A DNA stretch of 64,000 nt, from contig NZ_OZ244657.1 in NCBI RefSeq assembly GCF_965218685.1, positions 1,240,001-1,304,000 of the forward strand. Reading direction: 5' to 3'. Made by a program: the position numbers and the translations under genes. Shown in pieces: positions 42,359 to 50,857 of the stretch. This DNA is from Thalassobius sp965218685 (GTDB lineage Bacteria > Pseudomonadota > Alphaproteobacteria > Rhodobacterales > Rhodobacteraceae). The number at the start of each line of letters is the position of its first letter. Within the stretch, counting starts at the first letter, position 1. The notes below the pieces were generated by a model, which saw only the letters and a program-made list of their open reading frames with translations, was not told where the DNA came from and did no database searches.

Positions 42359-44107
42359 TTAATCCTCTTCGAAAGGATCCCATTCGTCCTCGACCTCTTG
42401 CAGGGCGTCGGCCTGAGCTTCAGCGGCAAGGTCTTCGTAGGTGCGGACCTCGGTGATTTTGGCATTTGGAAAAGCGGCCAGAGCGGCTTGTACCATCGGG
42501 TGCGCTGCGGCCTCTTTTCTCAGTGCGATCTCGGCCGCGTGTTCTTTTTCATAGATCGTTTCGGCGCCGCCTTCATTGGCCACGATGACAGCCCAGCGAT
42601 TACCGGTCCAGCTTTGCAGCTTTGAACCAAGGCGTTGCGACAGGTCCGAAGGGGCATCATCCGTCGGCTGAAATGTAATCCGACCGGGGCTGTAGCTGAC
42701 CAGCCGCATGTATTTTGCCACATGGGCCTGCAGCAGGCCATCGCGGCGTTCCTTGATCAGCTCGTAAACATGCTCGAACGTGGGGAAGCGGGCCAGGGCC
42801 TGATCCAAGTCTTGCGCCAGCGCCATCACCGGGCCACCAGACGACCCCGAGGGCGCTTGGCCGCCTGAATAGGCATCGGTCTGGCCCATGGGCGCAGACG
42901 GCGCGGCCCGTCCACCACCCGGAGGCGGGGGCGGCGGAGGCGTGGCGTCTTTCAGCCGGCGCACCAGATCCTCGGGCGCGGGCAGATCAGCCACGTGGGT
43001 CAGGCGGATGATCGCCATCTCGGCGGCCATCATGGTGTTGGGGGCGTGACCGACCTCTTCCAGCGCTTTCAGCAGCATTTGCCACATCCGAGTCAGTACT
43101 CGCATGGGCAGGCGGTTGGCCATGTCTTGTCCGCGCGCGCGTTCGTCCGGGGAAACGGTTGGGTCCTCGGCGGCTTCGGGGGTGATTTGAACGACGCTGA
43201 TCCAGTGCGTAATCTCGGCCAGATCGCGCAGCACGGCCATGGGATCGGCCCCATCCGCATATTGCCCGCCCAGTTCGGTCAGCGCGGCGGCCGCGTCGCC
43301 CTTCATGATCATGTCAAACAGGTCCAGCACGCGGCCGCGGTCAGCCAGGCCCAACATCGCGCGCACCTGATCGGCCGAGGTCTCGCCCGCGCCATGGCTG
43401 ATCGCCTGATCCAAGAGCGAGGTCGCATCCCGGGCCGAGCCTTCGGCCGCGCGGGTGATCAGGGCCAGTGCATCCTCGGCGATCTGGGCGCCCTCGGCGC
43501 CAGCGATCCGCTTGAGCATGCCGATCATGTCTTCGGGTTCGATCCGGCGCAGATCAAAGCGCTGGCAACGCGACAGAACGGTCACGGGAACCTTGCGAAT
43601 CTCGGTGGTGGCGAAGATGAATTTCACATGTGCCGGGGGCTCTTCCAGCGTCTTGAGCAGCGCGTTGAACGCGCTGGTCGACAGCATGTGAACCTCGTCG
43701 ATGATGTAGATCTTGTAGCGGGCCGAGGCCGCGCGGTAGTGGACGCTCTCGATGATCTCGCGGATGTCATTCACACCGGTGCGGCTGGCGGCGTCCATTT
43801 CCATCACATCGACGTGGCGGCCTTCCATGATGGCGACGCAATGTTCGCATTGCCCGCAAGGTTCAATCGTCGGGCCGCCATTGCCATCCGGGCCGATGCA
43901 GTTCATGCCCTTGGCGATGATCCGCGCGGTCGTGGTTTTCCCGGTTCCGCGAATGCCAGTCATGACAAAGGCCTGGGCAATGCGGTCGGCCTCGAACGCG
44001 TTTTTCAGGGTGCGGACCATGGCGCCTTGCCCGACGAGATCGGCAAAGGTTTCGGGCCGGTATTTACGGGCCAGAACCTGGTAACCTTTTTCGGGAGTAT
44101 CGCTCAT
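42359..44107 (-). CDS. dnaX: DNA polymerase III subunit gamma/tau
   Basis: A 582-residue clamp-loader ATPase. It starts YQVLARKYRPETFADLVGQ; Walker A GIRGTGKTTTARI is near residue 50, a four-Cys zinc module (CEHC and neighbours) is at 76-90, the DExx box is IIDEVHMLS, and the arginine-finger SRC motif is LSRCQRFDLRR. A Pro/Gly-rich linker (about 395-405) leads to the tau C-terminal domain that contacts the polymerase core. First gene of dnaX-ybaB-recR. I see no obvious programmed frameshift signal. Confidence 0.97.
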   Translation of the reverse strand: MSDTPEKGYQVLARKYRPETFADLVGQGAMVRTLKNAFEADRIAQAFVMTGIRGTGKTTTARIIAKGMNCIGPDGNGGPTIEPCGQCEHCVAIMEGRHVDVMEMDAASRTGVNDIREIIESVHYRAASARYKIYIIDEVHMLSTSAFNALLKTLEEPPAHVKFIFATTEIRKVPVTVLSRCQRFDLRRIEPEDMIGMLKRIAGAEGAQIAEDALALITRAAEGSARDATSLLDQAISHGAGETSADQVRAMLGLADRGRVLDLFDMIMKGDAAAALTELGGQYADGADPMAVLRDLAEITHWISVVQITPEAAEDPTVSPDERARGQDMANRLPMRVLTRMWQMLLKALEEVGHAPNTMMAAEMAIIRLTHVADLPAPEDLVRRLKDATPPPPPPPGGGRAAPSAPMGQTDAYSGGQAPSGSSGGPVMALAQDLDQALARFPTFEHVYELIKERRDGLLQAHVAKYMRLVSYSPGRITFQPTDDAPSDLSQRLGSKLQSWTGNRWAVIVANEGGAETIYEKEHAAEIALRKEAAAHPMVQAALAAFPNAKITEVRTYEDLAAEAQADALQEVEDEWDPFEED

Positions 44108-44353
44108 GCCGGGGCCTTCTGAATCGCGGGTTTGAGGTAACCTAAGCCCGCGGGGGCGGCGCGTCTACCGGAATGCCTGATCAGAGGCCTCATGCGCGCC
44201 GCGGTGCTGGCCGGTGCGCGGGCCGAGTGCCCCAACCGCATAGCCTTACGCGCGGAACATCGTGCGCGGTGGCTTGGGATGGGATATAAATGCGGTCAGA
44301 TCGCAACTTGTGATACCTAGAGCGCCAAGTCGCTGTGATCCATTAGGAGGGAC

Positions 44354-44848
44354 ATGCCCGATTTCGTCATTCATGCCTTGCAGCTGGGAGATGGTATCCT
44401 GGCCTTGTCGCCCCTACCGGGTCGCGGCGGGGACTATGACGCAGATCTGGAGCATATGCGCGAATGGCAGCCGGCCATCGTGATCTCGATGACAACCGAG
44501 GCCGAGATGGTCGCCCATGGCATTCGCGACCTGGGGCAAAGGTTGCGCGATTCCGGGACGCGCTGGGTACATCTGCCGGTCGAGGATTTCGGAGTGCCGG
44601 GCGCCGATGTTGCCGCCCGGTGGCCCGAGGTCAGTCAAGCCGCACGCAAAGCTCTGACTGGCGGCGGGCGGGTGCTGGTCCATTGCATGGGGGGATGCGG
44701 ACGCTCGGGTATGGCGGCGCTGCGGCTGATGGTGGACGCGGGCCAGCCCCCAGCCGAAGCACTGGCCCACCTGCGCCGCGTTCGTCCCTGCGCGATCGAG
44801 ACACGTGCTCAGTTGGACTGGGCGGTCACTCCCACTCCATCTGGATGA
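44354..44848 (+). CDS. Dual-specificity/tyrosine protein phosphatase family protein
   Basis: A 164-residue cysteine phosphatase. The P-loop HCMGGCGRSGMAAL fits HCxxGxxRSG, with Cys and Arg present, and an upstream VEDFGVPG supplies a likely general-acid Asp. TAGGAGG precedes ATG 44354. The 246-bp divergent gap to dnaX holds no further gene that I can see. Its end overlaps the convergent MBL-fold gene by 23 bp. Substrate, protein or small phosphate ester, is unknown. Confidence 0.88.
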   Translation: MPDFVIHALQLGDGILALSPLPGRGGDYDADLEHMREWQPAIVISMTTEAEMVAHGIRDLGQRLRDSGTRWVHLPVEDFGVPGADVAARWPEVSQAARKALTGGGRVLVHCMGGCGRSGMAALRLMVDAGQPPAEALAHLRRVRPCAIETRAQLDWAVTPTPSG

Positions 44849-45734
44849 ACACGGCTTGCGCGTTGCGCTTGGCCAGCTGGTCAAAATTGGCCAGGTAGGC
44901 AAAGCCGCTTTGATCCACGGTGACCGAGGAAATCACGTCGCCTCCGTTGTCGATCAGATCGCGCATCCGATTGCGCAGGTTTTCCAGGTAGTCACGCGTG
45001 TCAGCCTTGGCCCGTGCCAGGTCAGTCGCGGGGCCATGGCCGGGCACAACATGGGCGGGGCCCAGGGCGGCGACTTCGTCAAAAACCTCAAGCCAATTGG
45101 CGCTGTCTGATACCTCGATCACGCCCAACATGCGCGAGATATAGACGATGTCGCCCGTAAATACCGTTTGCGCGGCAGGGTGCCAGACATAGGAATCGCC
45201 CGGCGTATGAGCGCCGCCCTGATGTTGGATCTGCAGAGTCACTCCCCCCAGGGACAGATCGTAATATTCATCAAAGGTGATGTCGGCATAGGCGGGCTCG
45301 GTCCCGGTCAGGTTCTCGTTGCCGATCAGTGCGTCCAGAACGGACAGCTGCATCGAGGACCGGTCGCGTTGGTCCGCAACCGCGTCAGCCGAGGCGATCA
45401 CAATTGCTCCTTGCGCTTTCCAGTATCCGTTCCCCATCCAGCGATGATCCTGCCCGCCGGTGTTGATCACATATTTCACCGGCTGATCGGTGACGTCGCG
45501 GATCACCTGGTGCAGCGCCTGGGCTCCCAGAAAGCTGCCTCCGGCGTCTATCAAGATGGCGCCTTGCGGTGTGACCACCAGACCGTGGGTCGAGTTGTTT
45601 CCCAGGTTCTCAGCGTCGCGGTTCCCGATTGGGCCAACCAAAGCGTAGCTGTTGTCGGTGACCTGTGTCACCGTCATCTCGGCGGTCGCAGCACTGCCAA
45701 AAAGCAGCAGGAACAGTGTCAAAACTCGTGTCAT
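44826..45734 (-). CDS. Periplasmic MBL-fold hydrolase-like protein with altered metal site
   Basis: A 302-residue metallo-beta-lactamase-fold protein with a signal peptide (about 1-18, cut after SAATA), hence periplasmic. The HxHxDH metal motif reads TGGQDH at 92-97, so the first two His are lost while Asp96 and His97 remain. His176 (GGAHTPGD), Asp195 (FTGDIV) and His233 (PGHGP) are kept. Site 1 would therefore be incomplete and site 2 largely intact. Relatives include quinoprotein-relay and SoxH-type hydrolases. GGGAGG precedes ATG 45734. Activity uncertain. Confidence 0.85.
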   Translation of the reverse strand: MTRVLTLFLLLFGSAATAEMTVTQVTDNSYALVGPIGNRDAENLGNNSTHGLVVTPQGAILIDAGGSFLGAQALHQVIRDVTDQPVKYVINTGGQDHRWMGNGYWKAQGAIVIASADAVADQRDRSSMQLSVLDALIGNENLTGTEPAYADITFDEYYDLSLGGVTLQIQHQGGAHTPGDSYVWHPAAQTVFTGDIVYISRMLGVIEVSDSANWLEVFDEVAALGPAHVVPGHGPATDLARAKADTRDYLENLRNRMRDLIDNGGDVISSVTVDQSGFAYLANFDQLAKRNAQAVFIQMEWE

Positions 45735-45831
45735 CGGCGCCTCCCCTCGCATGGATGAAGCGCCGATGATCCCCGAGCATCAGTCAGCGGACAATGAGAC
45801 GTCGTGCCGCTGCGGCAAGGTTTCACTGTTG

Positions 45832-46875
45832 TTATTGGCCGCGGCGGGCGCGTTTGACCTTCATCGTGGATTTCACCATCTTGCTGAACTTGCGTCCGCG
45901 CGCACGAGCCTCGGCCACGGATTCCGAGTTTCGCAGATCCTCGTCCTTCAGTTTGCGCCAGCGTTCAAGGCGGTCAGGGTCCAGATCACCGGCGTCGATT
46001 GCGGCGCGGATCAGGCAACCGGGTTCAGTCTCGTGCTGACAGTCCGAGAATTTACATCCCGTGGCCATTTCGGTGATGTCGGCGAACAGCATGTCGATCC
46101 CGTCCGAGGCATCGTGCAGGGCCAGCTCTCGCATGCCAGGGGTGTCCACCAGCCAGCCACCGGCATGCATTCGGTACATGGACCGGGCGGTCGTGGTGTG
46201 GCGACCCTTGGCGTCATCGTCACGGATGTCGGCGACGGCCAGATCCTGCCCCGTCAGACCCCGCGCGATCGTGGATTTTCCAACCCCGGACGAGCCCACA
46301 AGAGCCACGCTTTGCCCGGCGCCGCAATAGGGCTCCAGCCGGGCGATATCGGTGGGATCCTTGGCGTTGATGGCCAGAACTTCGGCACCCTCATAAAGCG
46401 CCTTGGCGCGCGAGACGTAGATATCGACGCCCATGTCTTCGGGTTTGTCGGCCTTGGTGATGACGACAACCGGGGTGATCCCGGCCTCGATAGCGATGGC
46501 CAGATAGCGCTCCAGCCGGGCTTCGTTCATGTCGGCATTGCACGAGGTGGTAATGAACAGCGTGTCGATATTCGCCGCGATCAGTTGCGTGTCCGAGGTC
46601 AGCCCGGCGGCCTTGCGCGAGATCAGGCTGCGCCGTTCCAGCAGGCGGATGATGCGTTCGCCGTCCGTCAGGGCGAAATCGCCCACGGCAAAATCGCTGG
46701 CGACGTGCTCGCCGGTCAAGGCCAGCTCGATCCGGGTTTCATCGGCCAACAGGGCGATCAAGCTGCGGCGGCGCACTTCGGCGATGCGAACGGGTGTCAG
46801 GGTCTCGAGTTCATCCAAGCTGAGTTGGCTGTTAAAAAACTGGGTCCATCCCAGTGATGTCAGATGCGTTGTCAT
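45832..46875 (-). CDS. rsgA: Ribosome small subunit-dependent GTPase A
   Basis: A 347-residue circularly permuted GTPase that helps mature the 30S subunit. An N-terminal OB fold (about 25-90) precedes the G4 motif VVITKADKPED, then G1 GSSGVGKSTIARGL, and G3 VDTPGMREL. A C-terminal zinc knuckle CKFSDCQHETEPGC follows. The G4-G1-G3 order is diagnostic. A basic tail ends the protein. Single gene. Confidence 0.96.
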   Translation of the reverse strand: MTTHLTSLGWTQFFNSQLSLDELETLTPVRIAEVRRRSLIALLADETRIELALTGEHVASDFAVGDFALTDGERIIRLLERRSLISRKAAGLTSDTQLIAANIDTLFITTSCNADMNEARLERYLAIAIEAGITPVVVITKADKPEDMGVDIYVSRAKALYEGAEVLAINAKDPTDIARLEPYCGAGQSVALVGSSGVGKSTIARGLTGQDLAVADIRDDDAKGRHTTTARSMYRMHAGGWLVDTPGMRELALHDASDGIDMLFADITEMATGCKFSDCQHETEPGCLIRAAIDAGDLDPDRLERWRKLKDEDLRNSESVAEARARGRKFSKMVKSTMKVKRARRGQ

Positions 46876-47061
46876 TGGTCTGCCTTGTCTAACGCGAAAA
46901 ATGCCCTTGCGCCTGCTGTGCGGCGAAGGGGTGCGGTTTCGGGCAGTCCTGAAATGGCGAAAGCCTTAGCGTGCGACAGCCCGAAGGGTGGTCATGGCGA
47001 CAATCATCAAGAACCCTCCTTGGGTGGCTGTTTGTGCCAAAGGTGGCACGCTGCGTTAGGT

Positions 47062-47155
47062 GAGAGGCTGGACAACGACCCAAGCGGGGCTCGTTACGGC
47101 TGCTTCCTTCCGGATCTGACCGGGTTGGCGAGGCGCCTGCCCGCGCCAACCTCTC
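47062..47155 (-). ncRNA. ffs: Signal recognition particle RNA (small, 4.5S type)
   Basis: The reverse strand contains the universal SRP RNA core GGTCAGATCCGGAAGGAAGC (two internal loops and the GGAA tetraloop). Flanking arms pair to give a hairpin: GAGAGGTTGG at the 5' end with CCAGCCTCTC at the 3' end. Length about 94 nt. The exact 3' end is inferred from the closing stem. Confidence 0.95.
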
Positions 47156-47162
47156 AGGCGTT

Positions 47163-47191
47163 GATATAGGGCGGTAAATCCGGATTCGCAA
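47163..47191 (-). promoter_or_regulatory. Promoter of SRP RNA
   Basis: On the reverse strand TTGCGA (47191-47186) and TATATC (47168-47163) are spaced by 17 bp, and 7 nt after the -10 box lies the first base of the paired SRP RNA. The fit supports both the promoter and the 5' end. Confidence 0.75.
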
Positions 47192-47211
47192 GTCGGCCTG
47201 TCATCGATCCG

Positions 47212-49038
47212 TCACAGGTGCAGGCGGTAAATCTCGTATCCGTCGATTATCTGGTCGGTGCGGGTAACGTTCAGCGGAAACTCGGGCAGATAGCGCCGGG
47301 CACGGGGCGACAGGGGGAACGTCACAGACGTTCCGGGCACATGAGAGAAACGCCAGTTCATCTGGGCCGGAATATCCAGCACGCCGGCGTCTCTGAAAAA
47401 GTCGGCCACAATCGTTCGGATTTCCTCGGGCGTGCTGAAGATTTCGGTGCCGATGCATTGGCCGGGCACCAGTCCGGCCCCGCCAGCACGATAGCTGTTG
47501 GTGGCCACGTGGAATTCCTGTTCGTCGCGCACCGGTTTGCCCTCGTGCAGAAGCTTGCTGATACGCCGGGAATCTGGGTTCATCATCTCGCCCCGGATCG
47601 AGTAACGCGAGGGTTGGGTCAGGTCGATTTCATACTCGACCCCAAAGATTGTATCGAAATGATAGCAGGGATAACCTTGGATCAGGGCTGGCTGGTTCTG
47701 CCGTCCCTGGGTGATCTGCGCGAACTTACCAGCAGACCGTTCCAACCAGTCGCGCAGCTCGGCACCGGTGACCCTGAGAACCGAGAGCGTGTTGGGAAAC
47801 AGATACAGATCCGAGAGGTTTCGGACGGTGACCGGGCCGGATTCGACCTCGGTGTAATACTGGGGGCCGGATGCGCCACCAGCCCGAAACGGCGAGGATG
47901 CGGCCAGCAACGGGACATCGGTCTGTCCCAGCAACTGAGCGGCGCGCGCGCGCTTGGCGATTGTCACGATCCGCGTAGCCATATCATAGCCCAGATAGGC
48001 GAAATAGGTGTGCAGCGGCTGCCGGGTCTCGGCGACAGGGGTGCGGATATAGTTCAGCGTGGCCTTGTGGTTTTCCTCCAGCAGTCTGGTCAGCTCCCCG
48101 TCCTGCGGCGTGTCGGCCTGCACCGCGCGCAACGAGCTGCGGTGATCCGAAACGCGCCATCCGGTCTGCGGGTCATGGCTTAGGTTCAGATCCAGAACGC
48201 CCAGCTCGCTGCCCCAATGGCCCGGCATGATCGCTGGTTTTCCGTGCAGGGTCCCGCGGATGGTGTCCGCGCCGGGCAGCTCGTCAAAATCGGAACTGGG
48301 AAACCGCTTGTGCTGATGTCCGCAAAGGACGGCGTCTATGCCCTCCAGTTCGGCCAGTTGCAGGCTGGCGTTTTCACGGGCAGACAAGCGATCAGCAGAG
48401 GCAATGCCCGAATGGCTGAGCGCGATGATAATGTCGGCCCCTTCTTCGCGCATCTTGGGGATATACGCCTGCGCGGTTTCGACGATTTCGCGGACGCTTA
48501 CCCGGTCTTGCAGGTGCCGCTTTTCCCAAATGCTGACCTGAGGGGGCACGAACCCGATGATCCCGACCCGTAAGGGGCGCATCTGGCCGGATTGGTCCCG
48601 CACCTGTCGATCAAGAATGGCGTATGGCTGATACAGCGGGCAATCCTCCAGCGGGGTTTCGCCCTGCTGCAGCACCACATTGGCCAAAACGATAGGAAAC
48701 CGCGCACCTGAAAGCACTTGGGACAGGAAATCCAGGCCGAAGTTGAACTCGTGATTGCCGACTGTGCCGCCGTCATAGGCCATCGCATTCATCAACGAAA
48801 TCGCGGGATGCGGCGCGTCCCCGTCCGGGTGATTGTTGGCATAAAGATCGCCCAGCGGCGTACCTTGCAGGAAATCCCCGGTGTCCAGCAGAAGCGTATT
48901 CGGTGCCTCGTTCCGGGCTGCGTTAATCAGGCTGGCGAGGGATACCAACCCCGGTGCAGAACCGGGCTGGTCGGTGAAATAGTCATGCGATGACAGGTTC
49001 AGGTGGACATCTGTTGTTTGCAGAATGCGTAATTGCAT
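47212..49038 (-). CDS. 2',3'-cyclic-nucleotide 2'-phosphodiesterase/5'-nucleotidase family protein (CpdB-like)
   Basis: A 608-residue two-domain protein. The N-terminal metallophosphatase domain (about 1-270) has TTDVHLN, DTGDFLQGTPLG, GNHEFNFG and CGHQHKRF metal motifs. The C-terminal 5'-nucleotidase domain binds substrate (RAGGASGP, YRAGGAG). CpdB enzymes hydrolyse 2',3'-cyclic nucleotides and 3'-nucleotides to salvage nucleosides and phosphate. ATG 49038 starts at the first beta strand; a TTG at 49092 is the alternative. Neither version shows a signal peptide, which is odd for a normally periplasmic enzyme. Confidence 0.88.
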   Translation of the reverse strand: MQLRILQTTDVHLNLSSHDYFTDQPGSAPGLVSLASLINAARNEAPNTLLLDTGDFLQGTPLGDLYANNHPDGDAPHPAISLMNAMAYDGGTVGNHEFNFGLDFLSQVLSGARFPIVLANVVLQQGETPLEDCPLYQPYAILDRQVRDQSGQMRPLRVGIIGFVPPQVSIWEKRHLQDRVSVREIVETAQAYIPKMREEGADIIIALSHSGIASADRLSARENASLQLAELEGIDAVLCGHQHKRFPSSDFDELPGADTIRGTLHGKPAIMPGHWGSELGVLDLNLSHDPQTGWRVSDHRSSLRAVQADTPQDGELTRLLEENHKATLNYIRTPVAETRQPLHTYFAYLGYDMATRIVTIAKRARAAQLLGQTDVPLLAASSPFRAGGASGPQYYTEVESGPVTVRNLSDLYLFPNTLSVLRVTGAELRDWLERSAGKFAQITQGRQNQPALIQGYPCYHFDTIFGVEYEIDLTQPSRYSIRGEMMNPDSRRISKLLHEGKPVRDEQEFHVATNSYRAGGAGLVPGQCIGTEIFSTPEEIRTIVADFFRDAGVLDIPAQMNWRFSHVPGTSVTFPLSPRARRYLPEFPLNVTRTDQIIDGYEIYRLHL

Positions 49039-49238
49039 TTGGGTTTCTACAACGTCACAGGCTTGCGGTTGGTTCAATGGCGTAGGCTTCAAAAGTTAAT
49101 AATCGCCTTAAGGATGAATCGGCTTATGGTGCAGTTCAAGTAAATATTGTATCTTAATTATGTGTTTTCAACGCTCGGACCTTATTCTTTCACTTTTTCA
49201 GCGACTTGTCCAAGAAGACCGTGATTGCTGGTGAATTC

Positions 49239-49268
49239 TTGCAAAACTTCGGGTTTAACCTCTGTTAG
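49239..49268 (+). promoter_or_regulatory. Candidate promoter of nudC
   Basis: TTGCAA (49239-49244) and TGTTAG (49263-49268) with an 18-bp spacer, about 20 bp before the nudC start. The rest of the AT-rich 250-bp divergent gap shows no further gene. Confidence 0.45.
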
Positions 49269-49288
49269 AGCGATCGTGGGGGCGGAAT

Positions 49289-50263
49289 ATGAAAATTGCG
49301 GAAACAGTGACCTTTGGCGGATCGGGGCTGAATCGCGCGGCCGAACTGCGCGGTGCCACGGATAAACTTGCGGCAGTCCGTGCAGCGGCTGGGGCCAGCA
49401 GCATCGTTTTGTGGCGCGGCAAGCCCCTGGCCGTGTGGGACTTTGACCGCAATGCCGATCTGGCGCGGTTGCCGATGGACCACCCTATTCTGGCCGAGGC
49501 CAAGCAGCCACCGATTTTCCTGGGGCTCGAGGGCGATGACGCGGTTTTCGCGCATGACATCTCGGGGTGGGATCCCGGTGATGTGGATCAGGCACAGCTG
49601 AACAGCTTTCTGGACCGCAGCGAGCAGCACCATCCCAGCGTGCCTGAAAACGTCCTCTTTTCCGAGTTGCGGGGGATCATGACACGTCTGACCGCGCGCG
49701 ACGCTGAATTGGCCGCGACCGCGCGGTCGCTGTTCAGCTGGCACCGCTCGCATCGGTTCTGCGCCATGTGCGGGGCCGAAAGTGAAATGGCCATGGCCGG
49801 ATGGCAGCGCGACTGTTCCAGCTGCGGAGGCCATCACTTCCCGCGAACTGATCCCGTGGTGATCATGCTGATCACCCATGGAAACGATGTGTTGATGGGC
49901 CGATCGCCAGGGTGGCCCGAGGGGATGTATTCCCTGCTGGCGGGGTTTGTAGAACCGGGCGAAACGCTTGAGGCTGCGGTGCGGCGCGAAGTTTTCGAGG
50001 AATCCGGCGTCACCGTTGGGCCCGTTGGTTATCTGGCCAGCCAACCCTGGGCCTTTCCGTCTTCGTTGATGTTCGGATGCATGGGTACCGCCACCAGTCG
50101 CGACATCAAGATCGACCCCAACGAGATCGAGGATGCCCGCTGGTTTAGCCGCGAAGAGATCATGCTGGCCTTTGCCGGCCAGCACCAGCAACTGATGCCA
50201 GCGCGCAAAGGCGCGATTGCACAGTTTCTTCTGCGGAACTGGCTTGCCGACCGGCTGGAATAA
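49289..50263 (+). CDS. nudC: NAD+ diphosphatase / NADH pyrophosphatase
   Basis: A 324-residue Nudix hydrolase that splits NAD(H) into NMN(H) and AMP, and in E. coli also removes NAD caps from RNA. A zinc ribbon is formed by FCAMCG and CSSCGG (about 155-180), followed by the Nudix box beginning GFVEPGETLEAAVRREVFEE. The downstream SQPWAFPSSLM is the SQPWPFPxS NudC signature. ATG 49289. An SRPBCC gene follows after 50 bp. Confidence 0.95.
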   Translation: MKIAETVTFGGSGLNRAAELRGATDKLAAVRAAAGASSIVLWRGKPLAVWDFDRNADLARLPMDHPILAEAKQPPIFLGLEGDDAVFAHDISGWDPGDVDQAQLNSFLDRSEQHHPSVPENVLFSELRGIMTRLTARDAELAATARSLFSWHRSHRFCAMCGAESEMAMAGWQRDCSSCGGHHFPRTDPVVIMLITHGNDVLMGRSPGWPEGMYSLLAGFVEPGETLEAAVRREVFEESGVTVGPVGYLASQPWAFPSSLMFGCMGTATSRDIKIDPNEIEDARWFSREEIMLAFAGQHQQLMPARKGAIAQFLLRNWLADRLE

Positions 50264-50313
50264 CATCACACTGCGCGTGGTTGGGGAAACGTACGAACAA
50301 AACAGGGTACAGG

Positions 50314-50781
50314 ATGGACATTTCTAGCAAAGTGGATGTCGACGCGCCGGCAAAATATATTTTCGACTGCCTCTCTGACTTTCAGACCTTTGAAAAAGCG
50401 GCCCTTCGCCGGGGGGCGGATGTGCAACGTGTTGATGAGCTTGATGCTTTGGACGTCGGTGCCTGCTGGGAAGTAAGTTTTACCTTCCGCGGCAAAACCC
50501 GCGACGTGAACGTTGAACTGACCGAATTCGCGGCCCCCGAACTGGCCTGCTATACCGCTTCGGGGCAGGGGATCTCGGCGACGATGCGGATCGAGTTGGT
50601 GCCCATGTCAAAGAACCGCACGCGCATGACCAACACGGTGAACATGGAGGCAAAAACCCTGCCTGCGCGGTTGCTGCTGCAGTCGGTCAAGCTGGCCAGG
50701 GGGCAGGTGGAAAAGCGTCTGGACGGGATGATGGAGGACTTCGGCCGCCAACTGGCGCAGCGCCATTCGCAGCTGGCCTGA
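50314..50781 (+). CDS. SRPBCC (START-like) family protein
   Basis: A 155-residue protein with the SRPBCC/polyketide-cyclase-like pattern: an N-terminal strand with VDVDAPAKYIFDCLSDF, a beta-sheet and a long C-terminal helix (about 120-150). The fold encloses a hydrophobic ligand pocket, but no ligand or reaction can be named. CAGGATG precedes ATG 50314. It follows nudC, probably in the same transcript, and a bidirectional terminator lies 26 bp after it. Confidence 0.82.
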   Translation: MDISSKVDVDAPAKYIFDCLSDFQTFEKAALRRGADVQRVDELDALDVGACWEVSFTFRGKTRDVNVELTEFAAPELACYTASGQGISATMRIELVPMSKNRTRMTNTVNMEAKTLPARLLLQSVKLARGQVEKRLDGMMEDFGRQLAQRHSQLA

Positions 50782-50806
50782 TCCAACACAGTCCATTGGG
50801 AATCAA

Positions 50807-50840
50807 AAAGGCCGCGTTTGCGAACGCGGCCTTTCGTTTG
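50807..50840. terminator. Bidirectional terminator between SRPBCC gene and pheA
   Basis: A perfect 12-bp stem AAAGGCCGCGTT/AACGCGGCCTTT (50807-50818 with 50823-50834) with a TGCG loop. T-tracts exist on both strands, serving the two convergent genes. Confidence 0.9.
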
Positions 50841-50857
50841 TCTTGGTCCTGCCTGCC

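Noticed and set aside
44108..44353. Possible small RNA or ORF between dnaX and the phosphatase gene
   Set aside because: No terminator-like hairpin, promoter pair or codon pattern strong enough to support one.
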